64,000 nt of DNA from Paenalcaligenes niemegkensis (GTDB taxonomy: Bacteria; Pseudomonadota; Gammaproteobacteria; Burkholderiales; Burkholderiaceae_B), in NCBI RefSeq assembly GCF_022230885.1, contig NZ_JAKGCT010000004.1, positions 124,001 through 188,000 of the forward strand, written 5' to 3'. The translations under genes were made by a program, and so were the position numbers. Of the stretch, positions 47,626 through 57,718 are shown piece by piece (the first letter of the stretch is position 1; every line of letters begins with the position of its first letter). Below the pieces are notes generated by a model. The model saw nothing but the letters and a program-made list of their open reading frames with translations, did no database searches and was not told where the DNA came from.

Positions 47626-48640
47626 AGCTTTCCATACGCAAATCGCCTTCGCGGATCCAGCGCTGTTGCTGCAGCAGCCAGGTGATGCCAATACAAAGCA
47701 GGGCAGGGGCCAGAAAATGAAGCAGACCAATGGATAGCCATACCGAACTGCTATGCCCCATTGCCTCTAAGGTGCCCACCTGGCCCACGAAGCCACTGGT
47801 ACCCATTCCCGAACCTGTGGGAATGTTCTTCATGCCAAAGACCAGCGTTGCAATGGGTCCCAGTATGGCAGCGGTCAAGGTGGGCGGGATCAAAATAAGC
47901 GGGTTTCGGACGATATTGGGCAGTTGCAGCATGCTCGTTCCCAAGCCTATGCCTAAAAGCCCTGAACTTCCGTTCTCGCGATAGCTCATGACAGCGAAGC
48001 CGATCATTTGGGCGCAGCATCCCACCGTTGCGGCTCCGCCCGCTAGCCCTCCGAGCTCCAGCGAAATCGCCAGCGCAGCACTGGAGGTGGGGCCGGTCAA
48101 GATCACGCCCATCAATACCGAAATGATGATGCTCATAAAGAATGGCTGCAGCGTCATTGCCCATTCTATGGTCTGACCCGTTGCGCGCATCATGTCGCCT
48201 AGCCAAGGGGCGACCCAATGGGCGACCAGCGCCCCTGTGATCAGCGCTGTTGCCGGGGTGGCGATAATATCAATGGGAGTGCTTTTATGTACGAGTTTGC
48301 TGAGTTCGGTACTGATAGCAACCGCTACAAAACAGCCGACCGGACCTCCACCCACCTGTACCGCCAGCGAGCCCACAATGGCGCTGGTAAATATCACCAT
48401 GGCGGGGGCCTGCAAGCCATAGGCAATGCCTACGCCGATGGCTGCTCCCATTCCTGACTGTGCCATTGCTCCAATATCTATAAGCCAGGCTTGTCCGGTC
48501 CAGGTTCCTACCGTCTTTAAAATCAAGCCTATAACCAATGAGCTGAATAATCCCAGCGTCATGTAATTAAGCGCTTCTATGCCATAGCGACGTAGTGAGA
48601 ACTCCACATTACGCTCGCGTAAGAACGTAGAAACCGACAT
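47615..48640 (-). CDS. PTS EIIC-like membrane protein (EIIC_2 family)
   Basis: This 341-residue protein has eight to ten hydrophobic segments with glycine-rich turns (VGGGPVGCFVAVAISTELSK, LELGGLAGGAATVGCCAQM). It resembles the EIIC_2 group of PTS-related permeases. No EIIA, EIIB, HPr or enzyme I gene is in the window, so it stands alone. Such orphan EIIC proteins may transport without phosphorylation; the substrate is unknown. AGGTGAG precedes ATG 48640. Confidence 0.75.
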   Translation of the reverse strand: MSVSTFLRERNVEFSLRRYGIEALNYMTLGLFSSLVIGLILKTVGTWTGQAWLIDIGAMAQSGMGAAIGVGIAYGLQAPAMVIFTSAIVGSLAVQVGGGPVGCFVAVAISTELSKLVHKSTPIDIIATPATALITGALVAHWVAPWLGDMMRATGQTIEWAMTLQPFFMSIIISVLMGVILTGPTSSAALAISLELGGLAGGAATVGCCAQMIGFAVMSYRENGSSGLLGIGLGTSMLQLPNIVRNPLILIPPTLTAAILGPIATLVFGMKNIPTGSGMGTSGFVGQVGTLEAMGHSSSVWLSIGLLHFLAPALLCIGITWLLQQQRWIREGDLRMESSKA

Positions 48641-48791
48641 AAACTCACCTTGAGCATAATTAGAGAAGCCTCTAGTTTATAGGAAGATTTGCATGCGGGT
48701 GAAAAATATTGTGCTGTGGAAGGATTTGTTTGAAAGCTGGGGGTAGTCACCTTCTCCTGCTCCGTGCTTGCTTAGCGTTGAGCGTGCTGCG

Positions 48792-49256
48792 TCACAACAT
48801 CAGCTTAAGCCCTTCATGAGAGGCTATGAACCCAAGGCTTTCGTAAAAACGTACGGCATCAGTGCGTTGCTTATCGCTGTTAAGCTGGACCAGGCTGCAG
48901 CCGGCATCCCGGGCCAGGCCAACTGCATACTCAAAGAACTGATGCCCAATGCGTTTTCCTCGGTGCTGGCTGCTGACTCTTACCCCTTCGATTTGAGCCC
49001 TGAGCATTCCTCCGCGCGACAGGCCAGGAATCAGGGTTAATTGCAGAACACCGACGACCTCATCGCCCAGCGTAGCCACCATCACCGTGTTTCCTGCCTG
49101 TGCGTTGATGGCCTCCAGGGCCGCAGCATAATCTGGCAAATACTGCATGCCATCGCGTGTGACGCCAAGCATGTCTTCAGACAGCAATGTTGCAATGGCG
49201 GGAAGGTCATCATGCTCGGCTTCACGAAAAAATAAATCTACAGTGCTGTTTTTCAT
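48792..49256 (-). CDS. GNAT-family N-acetyltransferase
   Basis: The 154-residue protein has FREAEHDDLPAIATLLSED, the acetyl-CoA loop SSQHRGKRIGHQFFEYAV (about 97-114) and TDAVRFYESLGFIASHEGLK, all typical of GNAT. The substrate is unknown. It is a single gene between the EIIC gene and a degraded region. Confidence 0.88.
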   Translation of the reverse strand: MKNSTVDLFFREAEHDDLPAIATLLSEDMLGVTRDGMQYLPDYAAALEAINAQAGNTVMVATLGDEVVGVLQLTLIPGLSRGGMLRAQIEGVRVSSQHRGKRIGHQFFEYAVGLARDAGCSLVQLNSDKQRTDAVRFYESLGFIASHEGLKLML

Positions 49257-49476
49257 CGGGCGTACTCCGTAATAGAAGAGTGGGCATTCTGGATGTTTTA
49301 TCGAGAGTGCCGGGGTGAAAGCGTAAAACCATGACGCAATTTCTCTATCTTATTCGGATGTTGCGAGAAAGTTTAGGGGCGCTGGATGATCAGGACGTTA
49401 GGTGTACGACAACCATAGAATGCGTTCGAAATCCCGCAACAATGAATAGTCCCGGGTAAGTTATATTTGCCCTTGT

Positions 49477-49998
49477 TCATCGGGAGTGGGCTGGAAATAA
49501 GGGCAGCAGATGCTCGCCCAGCTCGTCGATTACCTCCGCCGCGGGACGCCGTTGTGGTTTGAAGTGCAATGCGACGTGGGACACACCTTGTTCTTGCTGG
49601 CGTAGCCAGAGCTCACGCAGCGCATTGCGCCCGGCGCGAAGCACGCGGCCGGGCTGGACGGGAGCGTTGGGATCACGATCCAGATCGAATAGGGTTCCGT
49701 AGCCATAGGGTTTGAAAATACCGGGAGTGCTGGCGGCACGCCATTGCCTGATGATTTCAGGTATACGCAAAGGATTGGAAATATAGGAGATAATGCCGTC
49801 GCTATTCTGGGCAGTCCAGTCGGTTGTCTGTCCCGCATGCCCAATGATGATAGTGGGAAGCCGTGCCGCTACGGGTTTGGGGTGGCCAATCCCAGCAGGA
49901 AGCGGCCACCCAACAACTGGTCCACGATTGTCGCTTGCTTGGCTACAATCAGCGGATCGCGTAGCGGCAACACAATTCCAGCAGTGCCGATGGCGATG
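49477..49998 (-). pseudogene. Remnant of an LLM-class flavin oxidoreductase
   Basis: The minus strand reads IGTAGIVLPLRDPLIVAKQA then QLLGGRFLLGLA, typical of the middle of luciferase-like monooxygenases. It then jumps, with a frame change, to PKPVAARLPTIIIGHAGQTT and a C-terminal part to the stop at 49477. About 90-100 residues of the usual interior are missing at the jump. The N-terminal 50-60 residues are also absent, because LysR sequence on the other strand begins where the gene should start. Confidence 0.65.
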
Positions 49999-49999
49999 C

Positions 50000-50646
50000 G
50001 CCGAGTGACTCAGGCCAATATCAGTCCGCAAGGAAGGTTGCGTATCGGCTTGCCGCAACTGGGAAAGTATCTGTTGCCACAGTTGGTTGAGTTTCAGCAG
50101 GAGTTTCCGAGCATCGAGCTTGAGCTGAGCTTCAGTGACCGTCTGGTCAATGTGATTGACGAAGGGTTTGATGCAGTGATCCGAATTGGCGAGATTGGCG
50201 ATTCACGGTTGACGATGCGCCGCCTTACCGGATATCGGCACCGTTTAGTGGCTGCGCCAGCTTATTTGGCGCAGCATGGAACCCCTACGCGCCCGGCCGA
50301 TCTTGCATCCCACGCCTGTTTGCGCTACCGCTACCCGACTAGCGGAAGGCTGGAGCCCTGGCCATTACTTGTAAAAGGGCGTCCTGTCTCTGTAGATCTT
50401 CCGCAATCCGCTATTGCCGATGTGACTCAAGCGTTGCAGGCGATGGCCGAAGCGGGACTGGGAATTGCGTTTTTGCCAGATTTTACGGTGGCTGACGCTA
50501 TTTCAACTGGCCAATTGATCGTGGTGCTTGAAAAGCATATCGACGATCATCAAGATGTCTCTATCTTGTGGCCATCCGGGCGCCAGTCGCTGCCCAAAAT
50601 CAAGGTGTTTGTGGACTTCATGGTTAGCAGGCTTGGGGGTGCCTGA
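50000..50646 (+). pseudogene. 5'-truncated LysR-family regulator
   Basis: Only the effector-binding domain remains: RVTQANISPQGRLRIGLPQL, then FDAVIRIGEIGDSRLTMRRL to the stop at 50646 (about 213 residues). The HTH and linker are missing. The open frame extends upstream to 49744, but that sequence is antisense to the LLM remnant and carries no LysR residues. The C-terminal part itself is intact, which suggests a recent loss of the 5' half. Confidence 0.7.
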
Positions 50647-50717
50647 TGCGAAATCAGCATGATTGCTAGATTTTAGGCAAAAAAATAGACGTCTGTTGAC
50701 GTCTGTTTTTTTATCAG

Positions 50718-50802
50718 TGGTGCCCAGGAGAGGACTCGAACCTCCACACCTTGCGGCACATGGACCTGAACCATGCGCGTCTACCAATTCCGCCACCTGG
50801 GC
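50718..50802 (-). tRNA. tRNA-Leu (anticodon CAG)
   Basis: The minus strand folds as an 85-base class II tRNA beginning GCCCAGGTGGCGGAATTGGT and ending in encoded CCA. Anticodon loop TTCAGGT gives CAG. A variable arm (TGCCGCAAGGTGT region) and the T arm GGAGGTTCGAGTCCTCT are present. Divergent to rnr. Confidence 0.95.
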
Positions 50803-50917
50803 ATATCGTTGTATGCTATGACTTTATAAACTTATAGAGTCGTATTTAAACGAAAAGTTCGCACTGTTTCGAGAAAGATGAGATTATAAGCATAACTTTT
50901 TTAAATTGGAAGCTCTT

Positions 50918-53371
50918 TTGGTTAAAAAATCTCAACAACCAACTTATAACAAGTCGGCCGGCGACGGTTCGTACGAGTTGCCTCCTGATTTTGACCCTCA
51001 AATTCCTAGCCGTGAAGCCATTCTGCAGTTGTTACGAGATAACAGCGACTCACTGACAGTCGATGGCCTGGCAGCCTTAACAGGGATCAGTTTCCCTCTG
51101 CCTGTGGGTGCTGAACGTCGCTTGGCAGCGATGCAGCGCGATGGGCAAATCGTTATAGACGCTGAAGGCCTGATCACTGCGAGCAATCAAACAGAGTTTA
51201 TTGCCGGACGCGTGCAGGGCCATCGTGACGGTTTTGGCTTTTTAATACGCGATGACCGCGGTCAGGATTTATTTCTGGCGCCACGAGAAATGTTGCGTGT
51301 TTTGCACGGTGACCGCGTGCTGGTGCGGCCCGATGGCGAATACCGTGGTAAGCCCGAAGCCGTTATTGTTGAAGTGCTAGAGCGGCACACAGATAAGCTG
51401 GTGGGGCGCTTTGTATCCGAGCACGGCATTTATACCGTTATTCCAGAAGACCAGCGTATCAAGCACGACATTCGCATCGCGCCTGCCGATATCGGCAAGG
51501 CCAAGCCCGGACAAGTCGTCATGATCGAGATTACGCGCCAGCCTGCGCGACACACACAGCCTATGGGCAAGATCATCGATGTGCTGGGTGAAATCGATGA
51601 CCCGGGCATGGAGATCGAAATTGCAGTGCGTAAATTCGATGTGCCATTTGAGTTCAGCGATGCCGCCTTGCGTCAGTCAGAACGTGTTCCTGAGCACGTG
51701 CGGCAATCTGAATTTAAAGGTCGCCTCGACCTGCGCGACTTGCCCTTCATTACGATTGATGGTGAAGACGCCCGCGATTTTGATGATGCAGTCTATTGCG
51801 AAGAAATCAACGTGGGCCGCGGTTTGCGGCATCGGCCAGGCTGGCGTCTGTTAGTCGCTATTGCCGACGTCAGCCACTATGTGCGTCCGGGCGATGGTAT
51901 AGATCATGATGCCCTTGAGCGCGGCACCAGTGTGTATTTTCCGCGTCGCGTTATTCCGATGCTGCCCGAAGCCTTGTCCAACGGCATTTGCTCTCTGAAT
52001 CCCGCGCAAGACAGGCTGGTCCTGGTCTGCGACATGGTGATTCCCGCCGATGGAGCTACTGAAGGCACAGTCACCGCCTACCAGTTTTATGAAGCGGTTA
52101 TTCATTCGCATGCACGCACGACCTATACCGAGGTATGGGAAGCCTTGCAGCAGCCTACGGGACCTGCAGCTCAGGGGTGTCCGAGGTTCTGGAGCAGCTT
52201 CAGTCCTCTTATGGTCTATACCGTGCGCTGGCGCAACAGCGCAAGAACCGTGGGGCCATTGATTTTGATACCGTCGAAACAAGAATTGTGTGTAATCCGC
52301 TGGGGCGAATTGAGCGTATTGAACCTTTGGTTCGTAATGATGCCCATAAGCTGATTGAAGAGTTTATGCTGGCTGCCAACACCTGCGCGGCAGATTTTAT
52401 GTCACGCAATCGCCGCAATGGATTGTATCGTGTGCACGAAGGCCCTACTCCCGAGAAACTTCTTAAGTTTCGCGAATACTTGCGAACTTTGGGTTTAACG
52501 CTCGAAGGCGGAGACGAACCGTCTACGGCCGATTATGCTGCCGTAATACAGCAAGCCAAGGGCCGTAGCGATTTTGAAATCATACAGACCATGTGCCTGC
52601 GTTCGATGCAACAGGCCATTTATAGTCCTGAAAAGGCAGGTCACTTCGGACTGTCTTACAAGCTATATACACACTTTACCTCGCCCATTCGACGTTACCC
52701 TGATCTGCTGACGCATCGGGTAATCAAGAGCATCTTGCACGGCAAACGCTATCGCCCTGATATCGAAGAAGAGCCCGGTGATGAGCAGCTCAGCGTCGCC
52801 AAGCGCGAATACATTCTATGGGAACGCCTTGGAACAATGCTTTCAGAGCGTGAGCGCCGTGCTGATGATGCGTCTTACGATGTTCAGGCGTGGCTGAAGT
52901 GCTTCTTTGTTAAAGAACACGTCGGCGAGGTCTTTAGCGGCAAAATTACCGGTGTGGCTAATTTCGGTATTTTTATCACTTTGGATACGTTGTTCGTAGA
53001 AGGCATGGTTCATATTTCTGAACTGGGTTCCGACTACTTCGTCTATAACGAATCCACCCATGATTTACGGGGTGAGCGCACCGGTCTGCGGTATAAGTTA
53101 ACGGATGCGGTGCAGGTTCAGGTGGCACGAGTCGATCTTGAAGCAAGACGTATTGATTTCCGTTTGGTGCAAGGGACCAGCTTTAAGGCGTTAACCGGGC
53201 CGGGCAATGCCGACCGTACAGGCCGTCCTCAAAAAAGCGGCGTCTACCAAACCTAAAGAATTGCAAGGAACCACCTCAAGTCAACGTCGGGCTGCAGCTA
53301 AAAAGGCCGCCCGCGATCAGGCAACAAAAGCCCGATCCGAGGCTCGCAAAGCAAAGCGTCAAAAGCGCTAG
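50918..53371 (+). CDS. rnr: Ribonuclease R (two frameshifts)
   Basis: RNase R is a processive 3'-5' exoribonuclease able to degrade structured RNA. It has cold-shock domains (GRVQGHRDGFGFLIRDD), the RNB catalytic domain (ITIDGEDARDFDDAVYCEE, holding the active aspartates), an S1 domain (GVANFGIFITLDTLFVEGMV) and a Lys-rich tail. The frame breaks at the G4 run 52174-52177 (one base missing) and the A6 run 53231-53236 (one extra). The repaired tail reads AASTKPKELQGTTSSQRRAA, then AKRQKR, and stops at 53371, 817 residues. TTG 50918 is taken because GGAAG lies 5 bases before it. Confidence 0.9.
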
Positions 53372-53396
53372 TTGAGCGTACAATATGGGATGTACC

Positions 53397-53414
53397 GGGC
53401 GCTTTTAAGCGCCC
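53397..53414. terminator. GC hairpin between rnr and rlmB
   Basis: GGGCGC and GCGCCC flank TTTTAA; a T5 run follows at a distance (ATCCACTTTTT). It may be a weak terminator or an mRNA-processing site between two genes that often share an operon. Confidence 0.4.
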
Positions 53415-53462
53415 ATCCACTTTTTGGCTGTCAAGAAATGCCTGGGTAGGCGAAGGAAAATT

Positions 53463-54209
53463 ATGGCGCTGCAAATGTTAGCGGGCTTTCATGCGGTGCG
53501 TGCACGTATTCGTCATGCAGCCAGCTCAATTAAAGAGCTCTACATAGAAGAAGCGCGGCGCGACAAACGCATGCAAAGCTTCATCGAGCAAGCCGAGAGC
53601 CAGGGCTTGAAAATCGTCTTTGTCGATAAGAAGCGCTTGGACACCATTGCTCGCGGCGTACGCCACCAGGGAGTGGTGGCAATGGCTACAGAAGCCGAAC
53701 TCGCCATGGACGTGGACGAGTTGCTTGACCTATTGGAAGACAAGGGCGAAAAGCCGCTATTGCTGTTGTTAGACAGCGTGACAGATCCCCATAATCTAGG
53801 TGCCTGCCTACGTTCAGCTGACGCTGCCGGCTGCCATGCGGTTATCGCACCCCGAGACCGGGCGGTAGGCTTAAATGCAACGGTGCGCAGGGTGGCGTGT
53901 GGCGCTGCCGAGACCACACCTTACTTAACGGTCACCAATCTGGCCCGTACCATGCGTAGCCTTAAAGAGCGTGATGTCTGGGTAGTGGGTACGGATGACC
54001 AGGCAGAAAACAGCATCCATGACATTGACGTCACGCGTGGTATCGCCTGGGTTATGGGTGCGGAAGGTGAAGGCATGCGCCGCCTGACACGTGAGACCTG
54101 TGACGAGCTGGTATCCATCCCCATGATCGGGTCGGTTGAAAGCTTGAACGTCAGCGTGGCCAGCGCAGTCTGCCTGTATGAAAGTGTGCGTCAACGCCGT
54201 TCTGTCTAG
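53463..54209 (+). CDS. rlmB: 23S rRNA (guanosine-2251-2'-O)-methyltransferase RlmB
   Basis: RlmB is a SpoU/TrmH-family enzyme that methylates G2251 in the peptidyl-transferase loop. The 248-residue product has the knotted-fold motifs [20 protein letters not shown] (about 106-125), [20 protein letters not shown] and [21 protein letters not shown] 53463 is set by GAAGGAAAA. It follows rnr, as in many proteobacteria. Confidence 0.93.
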   Translation: MALQMLAGFHAVRARIRHAASSIKELYIEEARRDKRMQSFIEQAESQGLKIVFVDKKRLDTIARGVRHQGVVAMATEAELAMDVDELLDLLEDKGEKPLLLLLDSVTDPHNLGACLRSADAAGCHAVIAPRDRAVGLNATVRRVACGAAETTPYLTVTNLARTMRSLKERDVWVVGTDDQAENSIHDIDVTRGIAWVMGAEGEGMRRLTRETCDELVSIPMIGSVESLNVSVASAVCLYESVRQRRSV

Positions 54210-54350
54210 GTGCTGAGCTGCACTGCCAGATCATCTGTTTTTCTTTATAGCAATAATGTATAAAGAAGATACTCATGATTGATATCGCTTGCGGCGATAA
54301 TAGCTAGCCCTGCACAGACTGCTGTTCGAGCATTCATGTTGATTTAGTCG

Positions 54351-54371
54351 CGGCGCGTAGGCGCCGTTTTT
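54351..54371 (+). terminator. Rho-independent terminator after rlmB
   Basis: CGGCGC (54351-54356), loop GTAG, GCGCCG (54361-54366), then TTTTT. It lies 140 bases past rlmB and just before the cystathionine-synthase-like gene. Confidence 0.75.
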
Positions 54372-54417
54372 GCGTGTGGTCTTTGTACCCGCGTGAGTCC
54401 GTACTTTGAGTCTAATT

Positions 54418-55650
54418 ATGTCAAAAAACGGTTTTACTACCGAAATACTTCATTCTGATCGCCGCACCGGATGTGAATTTGGCGCAGTCCATCAGCCGCT
54501 GCACCCTTCTGCGGAGTATGCCTTCGCCGATGCTCGTGAGTTAGCTGCAGTATTTCAGGGTAAGCCGGGCTTTAGCTATTCGCGTCAGGGCACGCCCACT
54601 ACCGCTGCGCTCGAGAAAAAGCTGACGCATATGGAGCAGGGGATTGGCAGCGTGAGTTTTGCGACGGGCATGGCCGCCTTGAGCGCTACATTCTTCACTT
54701 TGTTGAAGGCGGGTGATCACCTGATTTGCAGCAAGTATATATTTGGCAATACCAATAGTCTGCTAGGCACTTTGCAGGGGCTGGGTGTTGAAATTACTTT
54801 GGTAGATGCAACCGATGTCGAAGCGGTAAAACAAGCCAAGCGTTCCAATACCATAATGGTATTCACAGAAACCATCGCCAATCCAGGTACGCAAATTGCC
54901 GATTTAGAAGCTATAGGCGAGTGGTGCAAGACTGAAGGTTTGCTGTATGTAGTCGACAACACTCTGTCAACTCCATGGCTGTCGCCAGCCAGGCTGTTTG
55001 GTGCTGGCCTGGCCGTTAACTCCTTGTCCAAGCATATCGCCGGCCATGGCAACGCCCTGGGCGGCATGGTAACCGATACAGGCCTGTTTGACTGGTCACG
55101 TTATCCAAACATTTCATCTGCTTATCAGCAGGGCAATGCGAAAGGGTGGGGGCTGACACAAATCAAAAAGAAAGGTCTGCGAGACATGGGGGGAACCTTG
55201 TCGTCGGATGCTGCCCATCGGGTAGCCACGGGCATGGAAACCTTGCCTTTGCGTATGGCCAAGGCCTGCGATAACGCCTGCCAGTTGGCGCACTACCTGG
55301 CAGGGCATCCATCTGTTACCACGGTGCTTTACCCAGGTCTGAGCAGTCATCCTCAGCACCGGCGTGCCACGAGTCTGTTTAACGGGCGTTATGGCACATT
55401 AATGGGTGTAGAGTTAGCCGCCGATATTGATGTGTTCGACTTTCTAAACAAACTGAAGGTCGTTGTGCTGTCTACCCATCTGGGTGATACCCGAAGCCTG
55501 ACGTTACCTGTAGCTCATACGATTTACTATGAGATGGGTGCGGAGCAGCGAGCACTGATGGGAATCGGTGATAATTTGCTAAGAATATCAATTGGAATCG
55601 AGGATTATGCCGATTTAGAAGGTGATTTTGCCCAGGCTTTGGAAGCGTAA
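54418..55650 (+). CDS. Cystathionine gamma-synthase-family PLP enzyme
   Basis: This 410-residue protein of the Cys/Met metabolism family has the PLP-site segment GFSYSRQGTPTTAALEKKL, the FATGMAALSATFF loop, VVDNTLSTPW with the PLP-binding aspartate, and the PLP lysine in NSLSKHIAGHGN. It resembles cystathionine gamma-synthase-like proteins and O-acetylhomoserine sulfhydrylases; the exact sulfur substrate is not resolved. ATG 54418 is preferred over TTG 54406. It stands alone between a terminator and the hup region. Confidence 0.85.
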   Translation: MSKNGFTTEILHSDRRTGCEFGAVHQPLHPSAEYAFADARELAAVFQGKPGFSYSRQGTPTTAALEKKLTHMEQGIGSVSFATGMAALSATFFTLLKAGDHLICSKYIFGNTNSLLGTLQGLGVEITLVDATDVEAVKQAKRSNTIMVFTETIANPGTQIADLEAIGEWCKTEGLLYVVDNTLSTPWLSPARLFGAGLAVNSLSKHIAGHGNALGGMVTDTGLFDWSRYPNISSAYQQGNAKGWGLTQIKKKGLRDMGGTLSSDAAHRVATGMETLPLRMAKACDNACQLAHYLAGHPSVTTVLYPGLSSHPQHRRATSLFNGRYGTLMGVELAADIDVFDFLNKLKVVVLSTHLGDTRSLTLPVAHTIYYEMGAEQRALMGIGDNLLRISIGIEDYADLEGDFAQALEA

Positions 55651-55775
55651 TTTACGTCGTTTGGCCTTTTAGCACATTTCGTCTTCTCCGTTAAGAGCAT
55701 AAATGCAAATTAGGGCCATGCTGTTTAAAAATGTTAAAACATCAGCAAATATGCGGGTTACAGCGTATTATTTGC

Positions 55776-55805
55776 TTGACACAAGGCCTAATCATAGGCT
55801 TAATA
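55776..55805 (+). promoter_or_regulatory. Possible sigma-70 promoter of hup
   Basis: TTGACA (55776-55781) and TTAATA (55800-55805) are separated by 18 bases. The gene starts 155 bases downstream, leaving a long leader. Other AT-rich boxes nearer the gene are possible. Confidence 0.4.
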
Positions 55806-55960
55806 CGGCTTAGCTTGCTACGAGCCATAAAGCAATGTGTGCTCGGGCAGTATCCGCTGCGAGCGGATAACGTGTACTTAGCATCATTGCTAAATTTTTA
55901 TGGAAAGCGGGTTTGAATTCTTCGAATCCGGCTACTACAAACATCAGGGGTATTCCTTAA

Positions 55961-56233
55961 ATGAACAAAACCGAGCTTATCGACTTCATTTCTAACAAGG
56001 CGGACCTGTCTAAGGCGGATGCTGGTCGTGCGCTAGATGCGTTCATCGACGCCGTAACCACCACGCTAAAAGAAAAAGACACGGTAACGTTGGTCGGTTT
56101 CGGCACTTTCGCTGTGTCAGAGCGTGCAGCCCGTACAGGCCGCAACCCACGCACCGGTGAAACAATCGAAATTCAGGAAGCCATCGTTCCTAAGTTCCGT
56201 CCAGGAAAAGCACTAAAAGACGCTGTTAACTAA
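55961..56233 (+). CDS. hupB: HU-family DNA-binding protein
   Basis: This 90-residue nucleoid protein begins [20 protein letters not shown] and has the HU/IHF signature [20 protein letters not shown]. It bends and compacts DNA as a dimer. AGGGG lies upstream of the ATG. Two tRNA-Val genes follow on the same strand. Confidence 0.95.
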   Translation: MNKTELIDFISNKADLSKADAGRALDAFIDAVTTTLKEKDTVTLVGFGTFAVSERAARTGRNPRTGETIEIQEAIVPKFRPGKALKDAVN

Positions 56234-56314
56234 GCTCTTTTAAAATTGCTTGCATTTACTCTGAACTGATCATATAATTCTTTTTCTGGTTTCAGAGCAC
56301 AACGAATGATAAAT

Positions 56315-56390
56315 GGGTGCTTAGCTCAGCTGGTAGAGCGGCGCCCTTACAAGGCGTAGGTCACAGGTTCGACCCCTGTAGCACCCACCA
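56315..56390 (+). tRNA. tRNA-Val (anticodon TAC), copy 1
   Basis: A 76-base tRNA beginning GGGTGCTTAGCTCAGC with encoded CCA. The anticodon stem-loop GCGCC-CTTACAA-GGCGT gives TAC. It is identical to the copy at 56473-56548, 82 bases downstream. Confidence 0.95.
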
Positions 56391-56472
56391 TTAATCAAGT
56401 TGTAAGATTAAGGGCTTAGTCTCATCGCTAGGCTCTTTTTTAATTTGCTCGCCATTTTCTTGAAGATCAAAT

Positions 56473-56548
56473 GGGTGCTTAGCTCAGCTGGTAGAGCGGC
56501 GCCCTTACAAGGCGTAGGTCACAGGTTCGACCCCTGTAGCACCCACCA
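56473..56548 (+). tRNA. tRNA-Val (anticodon TAC), copy 2
   Basis: Identical in sequence to copy 1, including the flanking AAATG on the 5' side and CACCAT on the 3' side. The pair is a tandem duplication. The ku-ligD module begins 166 bases downstream. Confidence 0.95.
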
Positions 56549-56714
56549 TTTGATTTACAAAAATAGAGTCCGGCTTTTTGGCCTGGCTCTTTTTTTGTCC
56601 ATTTTCCTCCGGCTCAGCGGCCAGCATACAGATCTTAAAAGGTCGCGGTAGAACGACTTCATAGCGTCGGGCATAGTTCTTGCTTTGCTTATCAAACAGG
56701 CTACGGAGGACAGC

Positions 56715-57711
56715 ATGGCAGCTACTGCAAGCAAACGCGCCCTATGGAAGGGTGCCATTTCGTTTGGATTGGTTCATATTCCTATTGCGCTGCATTCGGC
56801 AACGACCAGCCAAGGCGTGGATTTTGATTGGCTGGATAAGCGCACTATGGACCCGGTGGGCTACAAGCGTATCAATAAGGTTACGGGTAAGGAAATCAGC
56901 CGGGACAATATCACCAAGGGCGTGGAGTATAGCGAGGGTGAGTATGTGATACTTTCTGCCGAGGAAATTGCGGCTGCTTATCCCACGACGACGCAGACCG
57001 TCGAAATTGAATCGTTTGTTTCCATTGATGATGTGCCTTTCGTTTACCTGGAACGGCCATACTACACATCTCCAATCGGCAAAGGTGATAAGGTCTACGC
57101 GCTATTGCGTGAAGTGCTGCGAAAGACGGGCAAGGTCGGCCTGGCCAAGGTGGTAATCCAGACCAAACAGCATCTGGCCATACTCATGGCCTGCGGCCCT
57201 GCACTCATATTGAACCTGTTGCGATGGGAGGACGAGGTCCGTTCGTGGGATGAGCTGAATTTGCCGCCCATAGGCGTTAAAGCAGCCGGATTGACGGATA
57301 AAGAGATGCAGATGGGTGAGCAGCTGGTCGAAGATATGAGCGGACCATGGAGGCCTGAGGTGTTCACCGACTCCTTCAAAGAGCAAATCCTGGCTTTGGT
57401 AAAGGAAAAAGTGGAGGCGGGCGAGACAGAAACTGTTGGCGAGCCAGAGTCACATGAGACTGAGGCTGGCGGTGCGAAAATTTTGGATCTGACCGAGATG
57501 CTGCAACGCAGTTTAGGCAAACGGACTGAATCCCCGCTCAGAAGCGTGCCGGGAAGACTGGCAAGGCGACCGCGAAAGCGGTCAGTAATAAAAGCAGCAA
57601 CACAGCTAAAAAAGCCGCAGCCAGGAAAGGGGCGAAGAAAGCGTCCAAGGTAGCGGCAAAAAGAAAGCTGGAGCGGCCAAGTCTTCGTCGCGTGGCCGCA
57701 AGGCAGCATGA
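56715..57711 (+). CDS. ku: Non-homologous end-joining protein Ku (two frameshifts)
   Basis: Ku binds DNA ends and recruits LigD. The core (about 1-260) has the GAISFGLVHIPIALHSA start and KKTGKEI-type zinc-less fold residues such as YVILSAEEI and FVYLERPYYTSPIGKGDKVY. The frame breaks at the C4 run 57532-57535 and near GG 57649-57650. Repair extends the Lys/Ala tail (QKRAGKTGKATAKAV to GRKAA, stop 57711) to about 332 residues. GGAGGA precedes ATG 56715. ligD starts 7 bases downstream. Confidence 0.88.
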
Positions 57712-57718
57712 GACGCCT

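Noticed and set aside
49744..50000. N-terminal part of the long open frame ahead of the LysR effector domain
   Set aside because: This stretch is antisense to the LLM oxidoreductase remnant and carries no HTH; the LysR part starts near 50000.
56445..56651. 68-codon ORF over the second tRNA-Val
   Set aside because: It runs through the tRNA and has no protein-like features.
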